Assembly: GCF_001612685.1 (NCBI RefSeq)
Contig: NZ_BDAY01000051.1
Span: 29,144 to 93,143 of the forward strand
DNA: 64,000 bases
Source of the DNA: Nocardia altamirensis NBRC 108246
Lineage (GTDB): Bacteria > Actinomycetota > Actinomycetes > Mycobacteriales > Mycobacteriaceae
Reading direction: 5' to 3'
The position numbers and the translations under genes were made by a program. Shown here piece by piece: positions 26,723 to 34,334 of the stretch. Below the pieces are notes generated by a model. That model ran no database searches. It was given only the letters and a program-made list of their open reading frames with translations, and was not told the DNA's origin. Numbering within the stretch: the stretch's first letter is position 1; the number at the start of each line of letters is the position of its first letter.

Positions 26723-27433
26723 ATGAACGGAACGCGCGACGGGCCCCCGGTCGACGGGTCGCGGACTCACCACAGCCCGCTTACTCGGGCGGCGGTTTTG
26801 GCGGCCGCACTCGAAATCATCGACGCGGGCGGTGTCGACCGACTGTCCATGCGCCGCCTCGGTGACATGCTCGGCCGCGATCCGATGGCGCTCTACCGAC
26901 ACGCCGCGAACAAAGCCGCGGTACTCGACGGTGTCGCCGAGCTCATCTGGGCGCAGCTCACCGTCGATACCTCCGATCCGGACTGGCGCCATCAACTGCG
27001 ACTGATCGCCCGCGATTTCCGCCGCATCGCCGTCGACCACCCCCATATGGTTCCGCTGCTGGTCACCCATCCGCTGGCCACCCCACTCGGATTGCGCCCG
27101 GTCGGCACCCTGCGGCCACTGGAGCACATCCTCAGCCTGCTCACCAAAGCGGACTTCACCGGAACCGACGCACTGCACATCTACCGCGCGTTGTTCGGAT
27201 TCCTCTACGGCCACGTCCTCACCGAACTGCAGGAAATCGTCGAACGCCCCGAGGAGCCAACCGATTTGCTGCGCTTGGGCCTGTATCGCCTACCGGTCGG
27301 CGAGTTTCCGCTGCTTCGCAGTCTCGCCTCGGAGCTGGCCGCCTACGACGGCGTCGAAGAGCTCGAACGCGGTCTCGACATCTTGCTCACCGGGCTCGCA
27401 GGCCCCCTGCCATCGGGGCCCGAATCAGCATGA
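26723..27433 (+). CDS. TetR-family regulator with TetR_C-type domain (copy 2)
   Basis: 236 residues; close paralogue of the TetR at 22129 along its full length, including the recognition region (SMRRLGDMLGRDPMALYRHAANKAAVLDG versus SMRRLAEAVRRDPMVIYRHVPNKAAVLDG). The recognition helix differs at a few positions, so the two may bind overlapping but not identical site sets. ATG 26723 follows GAGGTG. The promoter C2 carries the shared dyad, consistent with autoregulation or cross-regulation. The disordered N-terminal ~25 residues differ from copy 1. Confidence 0.92.
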   Translation: MNGTRDGPPVDGSRTHHSPLTRAAVLAAALEIIDAGGVDRLSMRRLGDMLGRDPMALYRHAANKAAVLDGVAELIWAQLTVDTSDPDWRHQLRLIARDFRRIAVDHPHMVPLLVTHPLATPLGLRPVGTLRPLEHILSLLTKADFTGTDALHIYRALFGFLYGHVLTELQEIVERPEEPTDLLRLGLYRLPVGEFPLLRSLASELAAYDGVEELERGLDILLTGLAGPLPSGPESA

Positions 27434-27588
27434 CCATCATCGGGCTCGCCACGCAGCCTGCGACCGGCGGTCCGCACCGCCGGTCGCACTGAACTACCTC
27501 GGCATGATCGGCGAGGTCGCCGATTGCGGTGCCGAGCCGTCGTGGTGGCTCAGTCCAGGAACCACCACGTCGGACACTGCGTGTCGAG

Positions 27589-27735
27589 TCAGCGAATCTT
27601 CTCCGGGATCGAATCGAGTGCGCGCAGCACCTGGACTGCGAGTTCGTTCGCGGCGTTGTCGTCGAGTCCGGAGTGCGCCTTGACGACGTCCCTGACTCGA
27701 ATCACTCGACGCTCGTACGGCGTTTCGACTGCCAT
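27589..27735 (-). CDS. DUF6307-like small protein (48 aa)
   Basis: A 48-residue product: MAVETPYERRVIRVRDVVKA..., then GLDDNAANELAVQVLRALDSIPEKIR. This matches, from memory, the small Nocardia family DUF6307 (TPYE.RV..V.DVVK.H..LDD.AA..LAV.VL.ALD.IPEK.R). The pattern of conserved charged and hydrophobic positions looks like two helices. The ATG is preceded by AGGAAA about 9 nt upstream. It lies 11 nt downstream of the RGCVC-type gene on the same strand, so the two are probably co-transcribed. Function unknown. Confidence 0.72.
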   Translation of the reverse strand: MAVETPYERRVIRVRDVVKAHSGLDDNAANELAVQVLRALDSIPEKIR

Positions 27736-27746
27736 TGACTTGTTTC

Positions 27747-27962
27747 CTATCGGTAGTAGGTGGTCTCGTTACCGGCCGGGCGGGCACAGACGCACGCTCG
27801 ATCCAGCCCGCGCTCCTTGGTCGCGGCGCAGTACCGGACTCCTATCGGATCGTGCGCTTCCCACGCGTGCGGGCATGCCGGACAAGAGGATTCGCTCGAT
27901 GCGGAGGCCTCGGAGGTGCCGTGCCCGGTCGACGGCGATTGCTTCACAAGAGAAGTCCTCAT
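27747..27962 (-). CDS. RGCVC-family small cysteine-rich protein
   Basis: 71 residues from ATG 27962; an in-frame ATG at 28037 would add 25 residues. The core SSCPACPHAWEAHDPIGVRYCAAT followed by GLDRACVC and a terminal ETTYYR matches the actinobacterial RGCVC family, here with RACVC at the namesake motif. Five cysteines and a His in a compact region suggest a small metal-binding fold. Function unknown. The DUF6307-like gene follows 11 nt downstream. The gene reads away from the DUF5994 copy 2 promoter region. Confidence 0.72.
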   Translation of the reverse strand: MRTSLVKQSPSTGHGTSEASASSESSCPACPHAWEAHDPIGVRYCAATKERGLDRACVCARPAGNETTYYR

Positions 27963-28055
27963 GACTTCGCGTCCGATCTCGAGGTGGTGCGCGGTCAACG
28001 GACAGGGGAGAGCGGGAGGCAAATCCCTTCCACTCATTGACCGTAGATACTGAGT

Positions 28056-28096
28056 GTAGTCCTACAATGTTGACATGGCCTATCGGGGCGTGTACT
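28056..28096 (+). promoter_or_regulatory. Promoter and dyad ahead of DUF5994 copy 2 (site D)
   Basis: GTAGTCCTACAATGTTGACA (28056-28075) with the symmetric core TGTAG-TC-CTACA. The best -10, TGTACT (28091-28096), is only 15 nt from the -35, so this promoter is less canonical than B and C. Additional CTAC/GTAG half-sites occur at 28127-28137 and near 28145 (CACTGTAG). Confidence 0.6.
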
Positions 28097-28173
28097 AGCA
28101 GACTCGCCCTCAACTACAAGTGATGCCTACAGCGTAGAATCACACTGTAGAGCCCACGAGAGGGGTGCCGGTC

Positions 28174-28620
28174 ATGACGTCACAACCAACCAAAACCAAC
28201 CCCGGTCGGCAGACGTCGGCGATCCATCAGCTGCGGCTCGAACTCGATGCCCGCGGCACCGGGGCCTTCGACGGGTTCTGGTGGCCACACAGCCGAGATC
28301 TCGCCGGGGAGCTCCCCGGCCTGCTCGCGATGCTGCGGACCCAGCTCGGCCCGATCCATCGAGTGATCTACCACACCGACGAATGGGCCGCCGCCGCGCG
28401 ACAGCTCGACTTCGCCGGACGTCAGGTACGGCTGGACGGCTACCGGAACACGGCCGCCCGCACTCTCGAAATCCTCGGAGTCGGCACCCACCTGACCCTC
28501 CAGATCATCACACCGCTCGCCGACAGCGACATGACTGCCGTACAACAGCGTTGGGATTCCGAAGACGGAGCAGGAAGTAGCTCGCGAGCGCGGATCCGAG
28601 GCCGGACGGCCGCACGCTGA
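28174..28620 (+). CDS. DUF5994 family protein (copy 2)
   Basis: 148 residues from ATG 28174 (MTSQPTKTNPG), preceded by AGAGGGG; a GTG at 28165 is in frame but overlaps that ribosome-binding site. Shared with copy 1: FDGFWWPHSRDLAGELPGLLAMLRTQLG, RVIYHTDEWAAAARQLDFAGRQVRLDGY and LTLQIITPLADSD. The C-terminus (GAGSSSRARIRGRTAAR) is basic and unlike copy 1. Function unknown. It is preceded by site D, which puts it in the same putative regulon as copy 1, the sigma factor and TetR copy 2. Confidence 0.82.
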   Translation: MTSQPTKTNPGRQTSAIHQLRLELDARGTGAFDGFWWPHSRDLAGELPGLLAMLRTQLGPIHRVIYHTDEWAAAARQLDFAGRQVRLDGYRNTAARTLEILGVGTHLTLQIITPLADSDMTAVQQRWDSEDGAGSSSRARIRGRTAAR

Positions 28621-28789
28621 GCCGCGCCGACCTTCGCTGCGGGCAGTCGACGCCGACCTAGCGGCCGATGGACACGCGACGGCTACCGCACTCCCAAAAA
28701 TGGGATGCGCCGGGGGAATTCGAATGGATACAGTGCAAGGCGCGTCAAGATCGCAGACAACGGTTGATCCGCTCCCTCGGGTTGCGGGT

Positions 28790-28829
28790 TCAAGTCATGG
28801 CCGGGTCGGCGGGATTCGGGAGCTCGACC
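28790..28829 (-). pseudogene. Remnant of a third DUF5994 gene (3' end)
   Basis: Read on the minus strand this encodes VELPNPADPAMT and a stop, matching the last residues of DUF5994 copy 1 (VELPDPADSAIT and stop), with ~45 of 50 bases identical around it. No DUF5994 body is recognisable upstream, so only the tail survives. Confidence 0.6.
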
Positions 28830-29239
28830 GGTAGAGCTGCTCGCCGTCGATCGACCCGCAGGCTCGATTGTTTCTCGGGCAGGCGGCTGTTGTGCTGCCG
28901 AACTCCGACGCGCCTGAACGCGCACCCGACGGCGCACGCTTTTTCGCGTGTGTCCGAAATGTCGTGGACGCGTGTGCAGTCGGGCCGATAAACCTACTCT
29001 CGCCGGAAAGGGCGTAATTGCCATGCGCATATTCACCATCGCACGTCCGAACGACGACGACGCAGCCCGAAATGTCCGAAATGGCGACGCGTCGACGTCT
29101 TCGAGCCATGCCGAGCAGCATGCATTGCATCGCAGCCACGGCGGCAGGCTCAGCTACCAGCGACCAGCATCGAATGAGCTGCTGCTCCTCGCGGCCTCGT
29201 CGGTAGTGCGGATCCGCTGACCCGACGCGGGCCCCGCCG
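28830..29239. other. Gene-poor stretch with one weak ORF
   Basis: Together with 28621-28789 this gap has no supported gene. The best candidate is a plus-strand ORF at 29023-29220 (66 aa, MRIFTIARPNDDDAARNVRN...) with GGAAAGGG upstream of its ATG, but its composition is not protein-like beyond the first third. Base composition is less GC-biased than flanking genes, which fits decayed sequence. Confidence 0.4.
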
Positions 29240-29818
29240 CTACGGGGTCCGCGCCAACACCTCACGTCCGGCATAGCCGAGCAGCCTGCGATGCGCGGGC
29301 TGCCCTTCCTCGACAACGACTTCGGCGCCGAAGATGCCGGGCGCCCGGAACTGGTCGATGCCACCCCTGGCCTGCATGGTCGCGAGAAGTTCGCCACAAA
29401 GCACGTCGTCGGTCAGATCTGCCCTGCCGATGGCGACCGCGATATCGACCCCGTGCACAACCAGCTCGGTCAGGTGCACCAGCGCCGCCATCGGTGCAGG
29501 CAACGCACCGAGCGGGATGCTCACCGTGTTGTCCAACGCGTCGGGCCGATGCCAGGCCGCCCGATCCACCTCCGCCGCCGCCGCGTACGCGCCCTGCGGA
29601 TCGCCGCCGAGCCAATCGGATTCGTGATCGGCGCCCGAATCCGTGCCGCTCAGCGCAGCAGCGAAGATGTGCATGCCGCCCACCGTGTGGTTCAGCACGG
29701 CACGCACATCCCACTCCCGACACGGCGTCGGCGCGGCCAAGGAACTCTCGTCCAGGGCTGCGACGATCACGCTCGTCGCGTCGAGTGCACGGTCGATCTG
29801 TCCGATCACGTTGTCCAT
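29240..29818 (-). CDS. TIGR03086 / mycothiol-dependent maleylpyruvate isomerase-like protein
   Basis: 192 residues from ATG 29818 (MDNVIGQIDRALDA), chosen because GGAAG precedes it and homology starts there; the frame is open further upstream. DinB-like four-helix fold with PTPCREWDVRAVLNHTVGGMHIFA (first metal-binding His) and a second His in HLTELVVHGVDIAVAIG, as in TIGR03086 proteins. These bind a divalent metal and some use mycothiol as a cofactor. The exact reaction is unknown. It lies between decayed sequence on both sides. Confidence 0.87.
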   Translation of the reverse strand: MDNVIGQIDRALDATSVIVAALDESSLAAPTPCREWDVRAVLNHTVGGMHIFAAALSGTDSGADHESDWLGGDPQGAYAAAAEVDRAAWHRPDALDNTVSIPLGALPAPMAALVHLTELVVHGVDIAVAIGRADLTDDVLCGELLATMQARGGIDQFRAPGIFGAEVVVEEGQPAHRRLLGYAGREVLARTP

Positions 29819-30075
29819 GAGCTTCCTTCGGTCGAACGGTCTGGCTGAATTGGTAACACAGGCGGGCGACATATGGAGGCCGTTGCGAAAGCTGCTCGAC
29901 GCGAAATAGGTTGCCAGCAGTGTGCTTCTCGGTGACCGATGGATAAAGCGGAGTCGCAGGCCGAATACATCTCGGTACAGTGTGCAATGCGGGCGGTACA
30001 CATGCAACGTGGGTCTTTAGTAGACATGAAAACTGTTGTCTCCCCGTAGTTGTGACCGTAGGGTGCACCACACAT

Positions 30076-30195
30076 TCTTTCTTCGGGGCAGACGATTTCG
30101 ACGCCGCATTCCACCGAATGGTGTCGTGCGGCGTCGAATTCGTCACTTCGCCGAGACCAGAGCCGGCCCGCCGAGTCGCGGTCATTTCGCATACT
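30076..30195 (+). pseudogene. Remnant of a VOC/glyoxalase-fold gene
   Basis: The translation contains FFGADDFDAAFHRMVSCGVEF followed by VTSPRPEPARRVAV, the typical C-terminal half of a VOC-superfamily module (DDFDAxxxRMxAxGVxFxTxPRxEPxGRVAVF). The usual closing DxxGNxWDL segment is lost and no start or N-terminal half is present. It stops 20 nt from the end of the oxidase gene. The rest of 29819-30075 shows nothing recognisable. Confidence 0.55.
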
Positions 30196-30214
30196 CGGTG
30201 GCAGCCCGCCCGAA

Positions 30215-31519
30215 CTACCCGAGCACGGGATAGTTCGCCCGAATAATCGACCGCGGATCACGCGCCTGCTTGACCGCACGCAACCGGTCGAGCACCGCCT
30301 CGTCGAAGGCCGCCGCGGCCGACTCCGCCGGAGTCAGGAAGGTGTACGGCTTCAGCCCACTGATGTGCCCGCCGATCGCGTCGACGATCTCGGCGTTCCT
30401 GGAATGGATCGCGTCGACGAGATGCGGCAGCGCCAAGCCGAGGGTGTAGAGCAGGTAGGGCTCGGCCACCGGACCCCGCGCACCCGACGCAGGACCGGCC
30501 AGCGCACCACCGAGATGACGGATCTGAATGTCGACCAGCGGGGAAATCTGCTCGTCCACCAGAGTTTTCACGACCGCGTCGCCGAGATCGGTGAGCAGCT
30601 CACCGCGCGAGATCGACGCGCTCGGGTCGGTGGGTTCGGCGGTGATGTCGCCGACGGCACTGACCGGAAGCACACCGCGCTTGTCCACGATGGCGTCGCC
30701 GATCGCATCCAGACCCGCAATCAGCGCGCGTCCCGCGTCGGCCGCACCCAGGTAAGCGACATCCATCGCGACCATGGGCGGCGCGTCCGGGAACTGAAAG
30801 CGATGGAACCACACCGACAGCTCGTCCGGCGCCGCCGCGGTGATCTCCTGGAACGCCTCGAACACGGCCCTGGTCTTGCCTGCGGGCCACATCATCCGGC
30901 CGCCGTAGAACTCGGGCACGGGGAACAACTCGAATTCCAGCGCGGTCACGACGGCGAAGTCACCGCCGCCACCGCGCAACGCCCAGAACAACTCCGGATT
31001 GTGCTCGGCGGTGACCCGCGCCTGCCTGCCCGTCGCGTCCACGACCTCGAAGGCGCGCACCGCATCCGAGGCCCACCCGTACTTGCGGCTGAACCAGCCG
31101 TGCCCGCCGCCGAGTGTGTACCCGGTGACCCCGACGACCGGATTGCTGCCTGCCAGACCGGTCAGCCCGTGCGCGGACGCCGCGGCCTGCACCTGCCCCC
31201 ACTGCACACCGGCGCCCACCTTCGCGATCCGGCGCTCGGCGTCGATGGCCACACCGCCGAGTCCTTTGGTGCGCAGCAGGATCGCGTTATCGATCCCGCC
31301 GGACGCACCGTGCCCGGTGGGTTGCGCGACCACGGGGACGCCCGCCCGCGCGGCGTACCGCACCACGGCGGCAACATCGTCGGCGTCCGCGGCCTGCACC
31401 ACCGCGGCCACCGGCTGGGTCACCGCGAGCGACCACGGGCGGGCCGCCCCGTCGAACCCCTCGTCGCCGGGCACCAGCACCCGGCCGGGCAGTGCACTAC
31501 GCAGTTCTTCGAATACCAT
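30215..31519 (-). CDS. FAD-linked oxidase (PCMH/BBE family)
   Basis: 434 residues. PCMH-type FAD domain with PVVAQPTGHGASGG (His that can bind FAD covalently), GVQWGQVQAAASAHGL and VGVTGYTLGGGHGW; C-terminal BBE motif in DPRSIIRANYPV. In bicovalent members the second link is a Cys in the GxCGxxLGGG region; here the equivalent stretch (VGVTGYTLGGG) has no Cys, so flavin attachment is probably through one histidine only. Relatives oxidise alcohols, sugars or alkaloid-like compounds; the substrate is unknown. A lone gene at the right end of the first inserted block. Confidence 0.88.
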   Translation of the reverse strand: MVFEELRSALPGRVLVPGDEGFDGAARPWSLAVTQPVAAVVQAADADDVAAVVRYAARAGVPVVAQPTGHGASGGIDNAILLRTKGLGGVAIDAERRIAKVGAGVQWGQVQAAASAHGLTGLAGSNPVVGVTGYTLGGGHGWFSRKYGWASDAVRAFEVVDATGRQARVTAEHNPELFWALRGGGGDFAVVTALEFELFPVPEFYGGRMMWPAGKTRAVFEAFQEITAAAPDELSVWFHRFQFPDAPPMVAMDVAYLGAADAGRALIAGLDAIGDAIVDKRGVLPVSAVGDITAEPTDPSASISRGELLTDLGDAVVKTLVDEQISPLVDIQIRHLGGALAGPASGARGPVAEPYLLYTLGLALPHLVDAIHSRNAEIVDAIGGHISGLKPYTFLTPAESAAAAFDEAVLDRLRAVKQARDPRSIIRANYPVLG

Positions 31520-31733
31520 TGCCGATTCCTAACTTTCACTGCTGTTCATGATCAAGATTGGCGCGAAGCAGCGAAACAGCTAAATCGACAATTCGGCGTC
31601 GCGAATTCGAGCCCCGTCCGTGGCACCGCTTCTCGTCCGCCGGGCTCGTACAATTTCGTGGTTCGCGCCGCGACTACCCCATTGACGACGCAGCGCGCGA
31701 AAACGTGACAAGCAACAGCTCAGCGACCCGAAG

Positions 31734-32003
31734 TCAGGTCGTGTCGGCCCGTCCGCCGTGCCCCGGCTCGTCGGGCCGCGTGGTGATGCCGTGCTCGGTC
31801 CCCTCGTCGGCCTCCTGGTCCGGCTCGGGATGTTCCGGCTCGAAGGTCGCGGGCAACCCCTTGATGTGCTTGTTCATCGACCGCACCAGCAGCACGGTGC
31901 CTGCCAGCAGAATCAGGATGAGGACCAACCCGAGCGGCGACGCCTTGCCGAACTCGGGTCCGGTCGGGGTGCCTGGGGTCTGGGCGAGCAGTACCAGCAT
32001 CAC
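31734..32003 (-). CDS. Small membrane protein downstream of mca (Rv1083-like)
   Basis: 89 residues: one hydrophobic helix (LGLVLILILLAGTVLLVRSM, residues ~24-43) followed by a conserved NKHIKGLP segment and an acidic cytoplasmic tail. Its ATG overlaps the mca stop codon by 4 nt, as for the small gene after mca in mycobacteria (Rv1083, from memory). The coupling implies a link to Mca, for example membrane placement, but this is inference. Confidence 0.82.
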   Translation of the reverse strand: MMLVLLAQTPGTPTGPEFGKASPLGLVLILILLAGTVLLVRSMNKHIKGLPATFEPEHPEPDQEADEGTEHGITTRPDEPGHGGRADTT

Positions 32004-32884
32004 CGCTGCTCGTCTTCGATGCCTGCGAACAGATCGGTCTCCGGCAGCGCCGTACGCACCCTGGTCTTGGCCAGCTCGAATTCCTCAGTGGGCCACAGCC
32101 GCTGCTGCATCTCCAGCGGGATGGCGAAGAACGCGCCGTTCGGGTCGATCTGCGTCGCGTGCGCACGCAGGGCATCGTCACGCTGCGGGAAGTACTTGGC
32201 GCAGTCGATCTGAGTGGTGACCCTGGCGAACACGTCGCCGCGCTCGGGAACGTACTTGCGCATCCGATCCAGCCACTCCTGCAGCGGGAACGGCTCGCCG
32301 ATCCGCTCGTACTCCTCGGCGAAGACCTCCATCCGCCGCGCGGTGAACCCGTGGGTGTAGTACAGCTTCAGCGGCGTCCACGGCGCGCCGGCCTGGGGGA
32401 ACTGCGCGGGATCGCCCGCCGCCTCGTAGGCCGCGACCGACACCTCGTGGCAGCGGATGTGATCGGGGTGCGGGTAACCGCCGAGCTCGTCGTAGGTGAC
32501 GATCACGTGCGGCCGGAACTCACGCACCAGCCGGACGAGGGCCTCGGTGGACTCGGCCAGCGGCACCAGCGCGAAGCTGTCTTCGGGCAGCGGCGGCAGC
32601 GGGTCACCTTCCGGCAGTCCGGAATCCACGAAGCCGAGCCACTGCTGCCGCACGCCGAGCGCACGCGCCGCCGCGGCCATCTCCTCGCGGCGAACCTCGT
32701 CGATCCGGTCGAGGATGCCTGGGGTATCCATCGCAGGATTCAGGATGCTGCCACGTTCGCCACCGGTCAGTGTGACGATGAGGACGTCGTGTCCTTCGTC
32801 GGCATAGCGTGCGGTCGTCGCGGCACCCTTGCTGGATTCGTCGTCGGGGTGGGCATGGACCGCCATGAGGCGAAGGCCACTCAC
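32000..32884 (-). CDS. mca: Mycothiol S-conjugate amidase
   Basis: 294 residues, standard for Mca. Zinc motif AHPDDE at residues 11-16 (MAVHAHPDDESSKGAA), TGGERGSILNPAM, EVRREEMAAAARALGV, and the second His in GGYPHPDHIRCHE. Mca cleaves the amide of mycothiol-toxin conjugates, releasing a mercapturic acid and GlcN-Ins, so it detoxifies electrophiles and antibiotics. The paralogue MshB is shorter in the C-terminal half; the TRVRTALPETDLFAGI tail is Mca-like. It is coupled by a 4-nt overlap to a small membrane protein and divergent from the DUF4307 gene, the arrangement of Rv1082/Rv1081c. Confidence 0.95.
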   Translation of the reverse strand: MSGLRLMAVHAHPDDESSKGAATTARYADEGHDVLIVTLTGGERGSILNPAMDTPGILDRIDEVRREEMAAAARALGVRQQWLGFVDSGLPEGDPLPPLPEDSFALVPLAESTEALVRLVREFRPHVIVTYDELGGYPHPDHIRCHEVSVAAYEAAGDPAQFPQAGAPWTPLKLYYTHGFTARRMEVFAEEYERIGEPFPLQEWLDRMRKYVPERGDVFARVTTQIDCAKYFPQRDDALRAHATQIDPNGAFFAIPLEMQQRLWPTEEFELAKTRVRTALPETDLFAGIEDEQR

Positions 32885-32985
32885 GTCTCGTTCACCGTCG
32901 CTCTCGCTCGCGGGTGTCTGGTCTTCGTTCCCTATAGTTCCATTCGACCGACTTTTGTTCCGACGTACCCCCCGGGAGCGATCTT

Positions 32986-33435
32986 TTGACCGAGCGCGAA
33001 GAGGCGGCTACTCCGGTGACGAGCCAAAGGCCGACCGACCGGTATGGGACACGCCCGGCGGTACGCCGTCGCTGGACACCGGTCGCCCTCACCGTTGCCG
33101 TTGTCCTGCTCGGGTGTCTCGTCGCCTTCATCGGATACCAGAAGTACGGCCCCAAGGACATCGACTCCGAGCAGCTCGGCTACACGATCCTCGACGATGC
33201 CACGATGAGCGTCCGAATCAAGGTCACCCGCAAAGACCCGAGCAAGCCGGTGGTCTGCTTCGTCCGCGCGATGGCCCGCGACAGCGTCGAGGTCGGCAGG
33301 CGCGAAGTGCTGGTCGAGCCCTCGACCAGCGGCACGATCGAGCTGACCACGACGGTCAAGGCATCCTCGCGCCCCGCCTCGAGCAGCATCTACGCGTGCA
33401 GCAGTCAGGTGCCCAGCTATCTTCGAGCAGGGTGA
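32986..33435 (+). CDS. DUF4307 membrane protein (Rv1081c-like)
   Basis: 149 residues from a TTG start at 32986 preceded by GGGAGCG. A single TM helix (VALTVAVVLLGCLVAFIGY, residues ~33-51) is followed by the exported domain IDSEQLGYTILDDATMSVRIKVTRKDPSKPVVCFVRAMARDSVEVGRREV, the DUF4307 pattern. Function unknown. In mycobacteria it also sits between greA and mca. Two cysteines in the exported domain could form a disulfide. Confidence 0.86.
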   Translation: MTEREEAATPVTSQRPTDRYGTRPAVRRRWTPVALTVAVVLLGCLVAFIGYQKYGPKDIDSEQLGYTILDDATMSVRIKVTRKDPSKPVVCFVRAMARDSVEVGRREVLVEPSTSGTIELTTTVKASSRPASSSIYACSSQVPSYLRAG

Positions 33436-33516
33436 TTTGCCCCTTTTGCCGTACCATTGTTCCTCGAAATTAACTCCGACCTGCATGTTTGTGATTCATG
33501 CTAAAATGGCTTGATA

Positions 33517-33711
33517 CACGGTTCCGGGGTTCGGAGCCGTGTTTGCTGCATTGGCGGCCAGCGCTATCAGTTCCGGGTTCTCAGTTTGCCCGGAACTAAA
33601 GCCTGTCGGGGTTCGACGAACTTCCCAGGATCGCTCTAGCCGTCGACTGGTGCGTGCCCGCCCCACGGGTGGGTACTGCGGCAGTTATCAGGGAATCCCG
33701 GCCTGCCGGGA
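33517..33711 (+). promoter_or_regulatory. Structured leader upstream of greA
   Basis: The 299-nt gap before greA contains three hairpins: CACGGTTCC/GGAGCCGTG (33517-33525 with 33533-33541, one G-U), a perfect 9-bp stem AGTTCCGGG/CCCGGAACT (33569-33577 with 33589-33596/7), and TCCCGGC/GCCGGGA (33696-33702 with 33705-33711) just before the greA ribosome-binding site. E. coli greA is attenuated through a leader (GraL); this could be an analogous arrangement, or the first hairpin may terminate the upstream gene. Confidence 0.45.
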
Positions 33712-33734
33712 ACAACTACTAGGGAGTGATCGAG

Positions 33735-34229
33735 ATGACTGAGACGCAAGTGACTTGGCTGACCCCGGAGTCGCACGACAGGCTCAAGGGCGAACTCGAT
33801 GCGCTCATCGCCAATCGTCCCGTCATCGCCGCCGAGATCAACGAACGTCGTGAAGAGGGTGACCTCAAGGAGAACGGCGGATACCACGCCGCGCGCGAGG
33901 AGCAGGGCCAGCAGGAGGCGCGCATTCGCCAGCTGCAGGAACTGCTGAACAACGCCAAGGTCGGCGTCGCGCCGACCAAGTCCGGCGTCGCACTCCCCGG
34001 CTCGGTCGTCAAGGTCTACTACGACGGCGACGAGTCCGACACCGAGACCTTCCTCATCGCGACCCGCGAAGAGGGCCTGAACGACTCCAAGCTGGAGACC
34101 TACTCGCCCGCGTCCCCGCTCGGCGGCGCGCTCATCGACGCCAAGGTCGGCGACACCCGCGAGTACACGCTGCCCAACGGCAAGACCATGAAGGTCACGC
34201 TGGTCAGCGCGGAGCCGTACCACAGCTGA
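33735..34229 (+). CDS. greA: Transcription elongation factor GreA
   Basis: 164 residues from ATG 33735, with AGGGAG 9 nt upstream; a GTG at 33726 is in frame but too close to that site. N-terminal coiled coil (residues ~10-75) with the tip acidic pair in ERREEGDLKENGGYHAAREEQGQQEARI, then the FKBP-like C-terminal domain (VGDTREYTLPNGKTMKVTLVSAEPY). GreA enters the RNA polymerase secondary channel and stimulates cleavage of backtracked RNA. The neighbours match mycobacteria (DUF4307 gene upstream, metB convergent). Confidence 0.96.
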   Translation: MTETQVTWLTPESHDRLKGELDALIANRPVIAAEINERREEGDLKENGGYHAAREEQGQQEARIRQLQELLNNAKVGVAPTKSGVALPGSVVKVYYDGDESDTETFLIATREEGLNDSKLETYSPASPLGGALIDAKVGDTREYTLPNGKTMKVTLVSAEPYHS

Positions 34230-34282
34230 CGCTGCGGGCCGGGTCGCATCGCGACTCGCCCGAGCATGTCCCCTGAGACACG

Positions 34283-34315
34283 AGCGGCCGCACCCGGAAC
34301 CCAGGTGCGGCCGCT
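34283..34315. terminator. Bidirectional hairpin terminator between greA and metB
   Basis: Perfect 12-bp arms AGCGGCCGCACC (34283-34294) and GGTGCGGCCGCT (34304-34315), 9-nt loop, between convergent stop codons. Confidence 0.88.
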
Positions 34316-34334
34316 TCGTCATCTCGGCTGTCCC

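Noticed and set aside
28795..29397. Minus-strand frame of 200 codons in the gene-poor stretch
   Set aside because: Overlaps the end of the TIGR03086 gene in another frame, is low in hydrophobic order and has no recognisable family.
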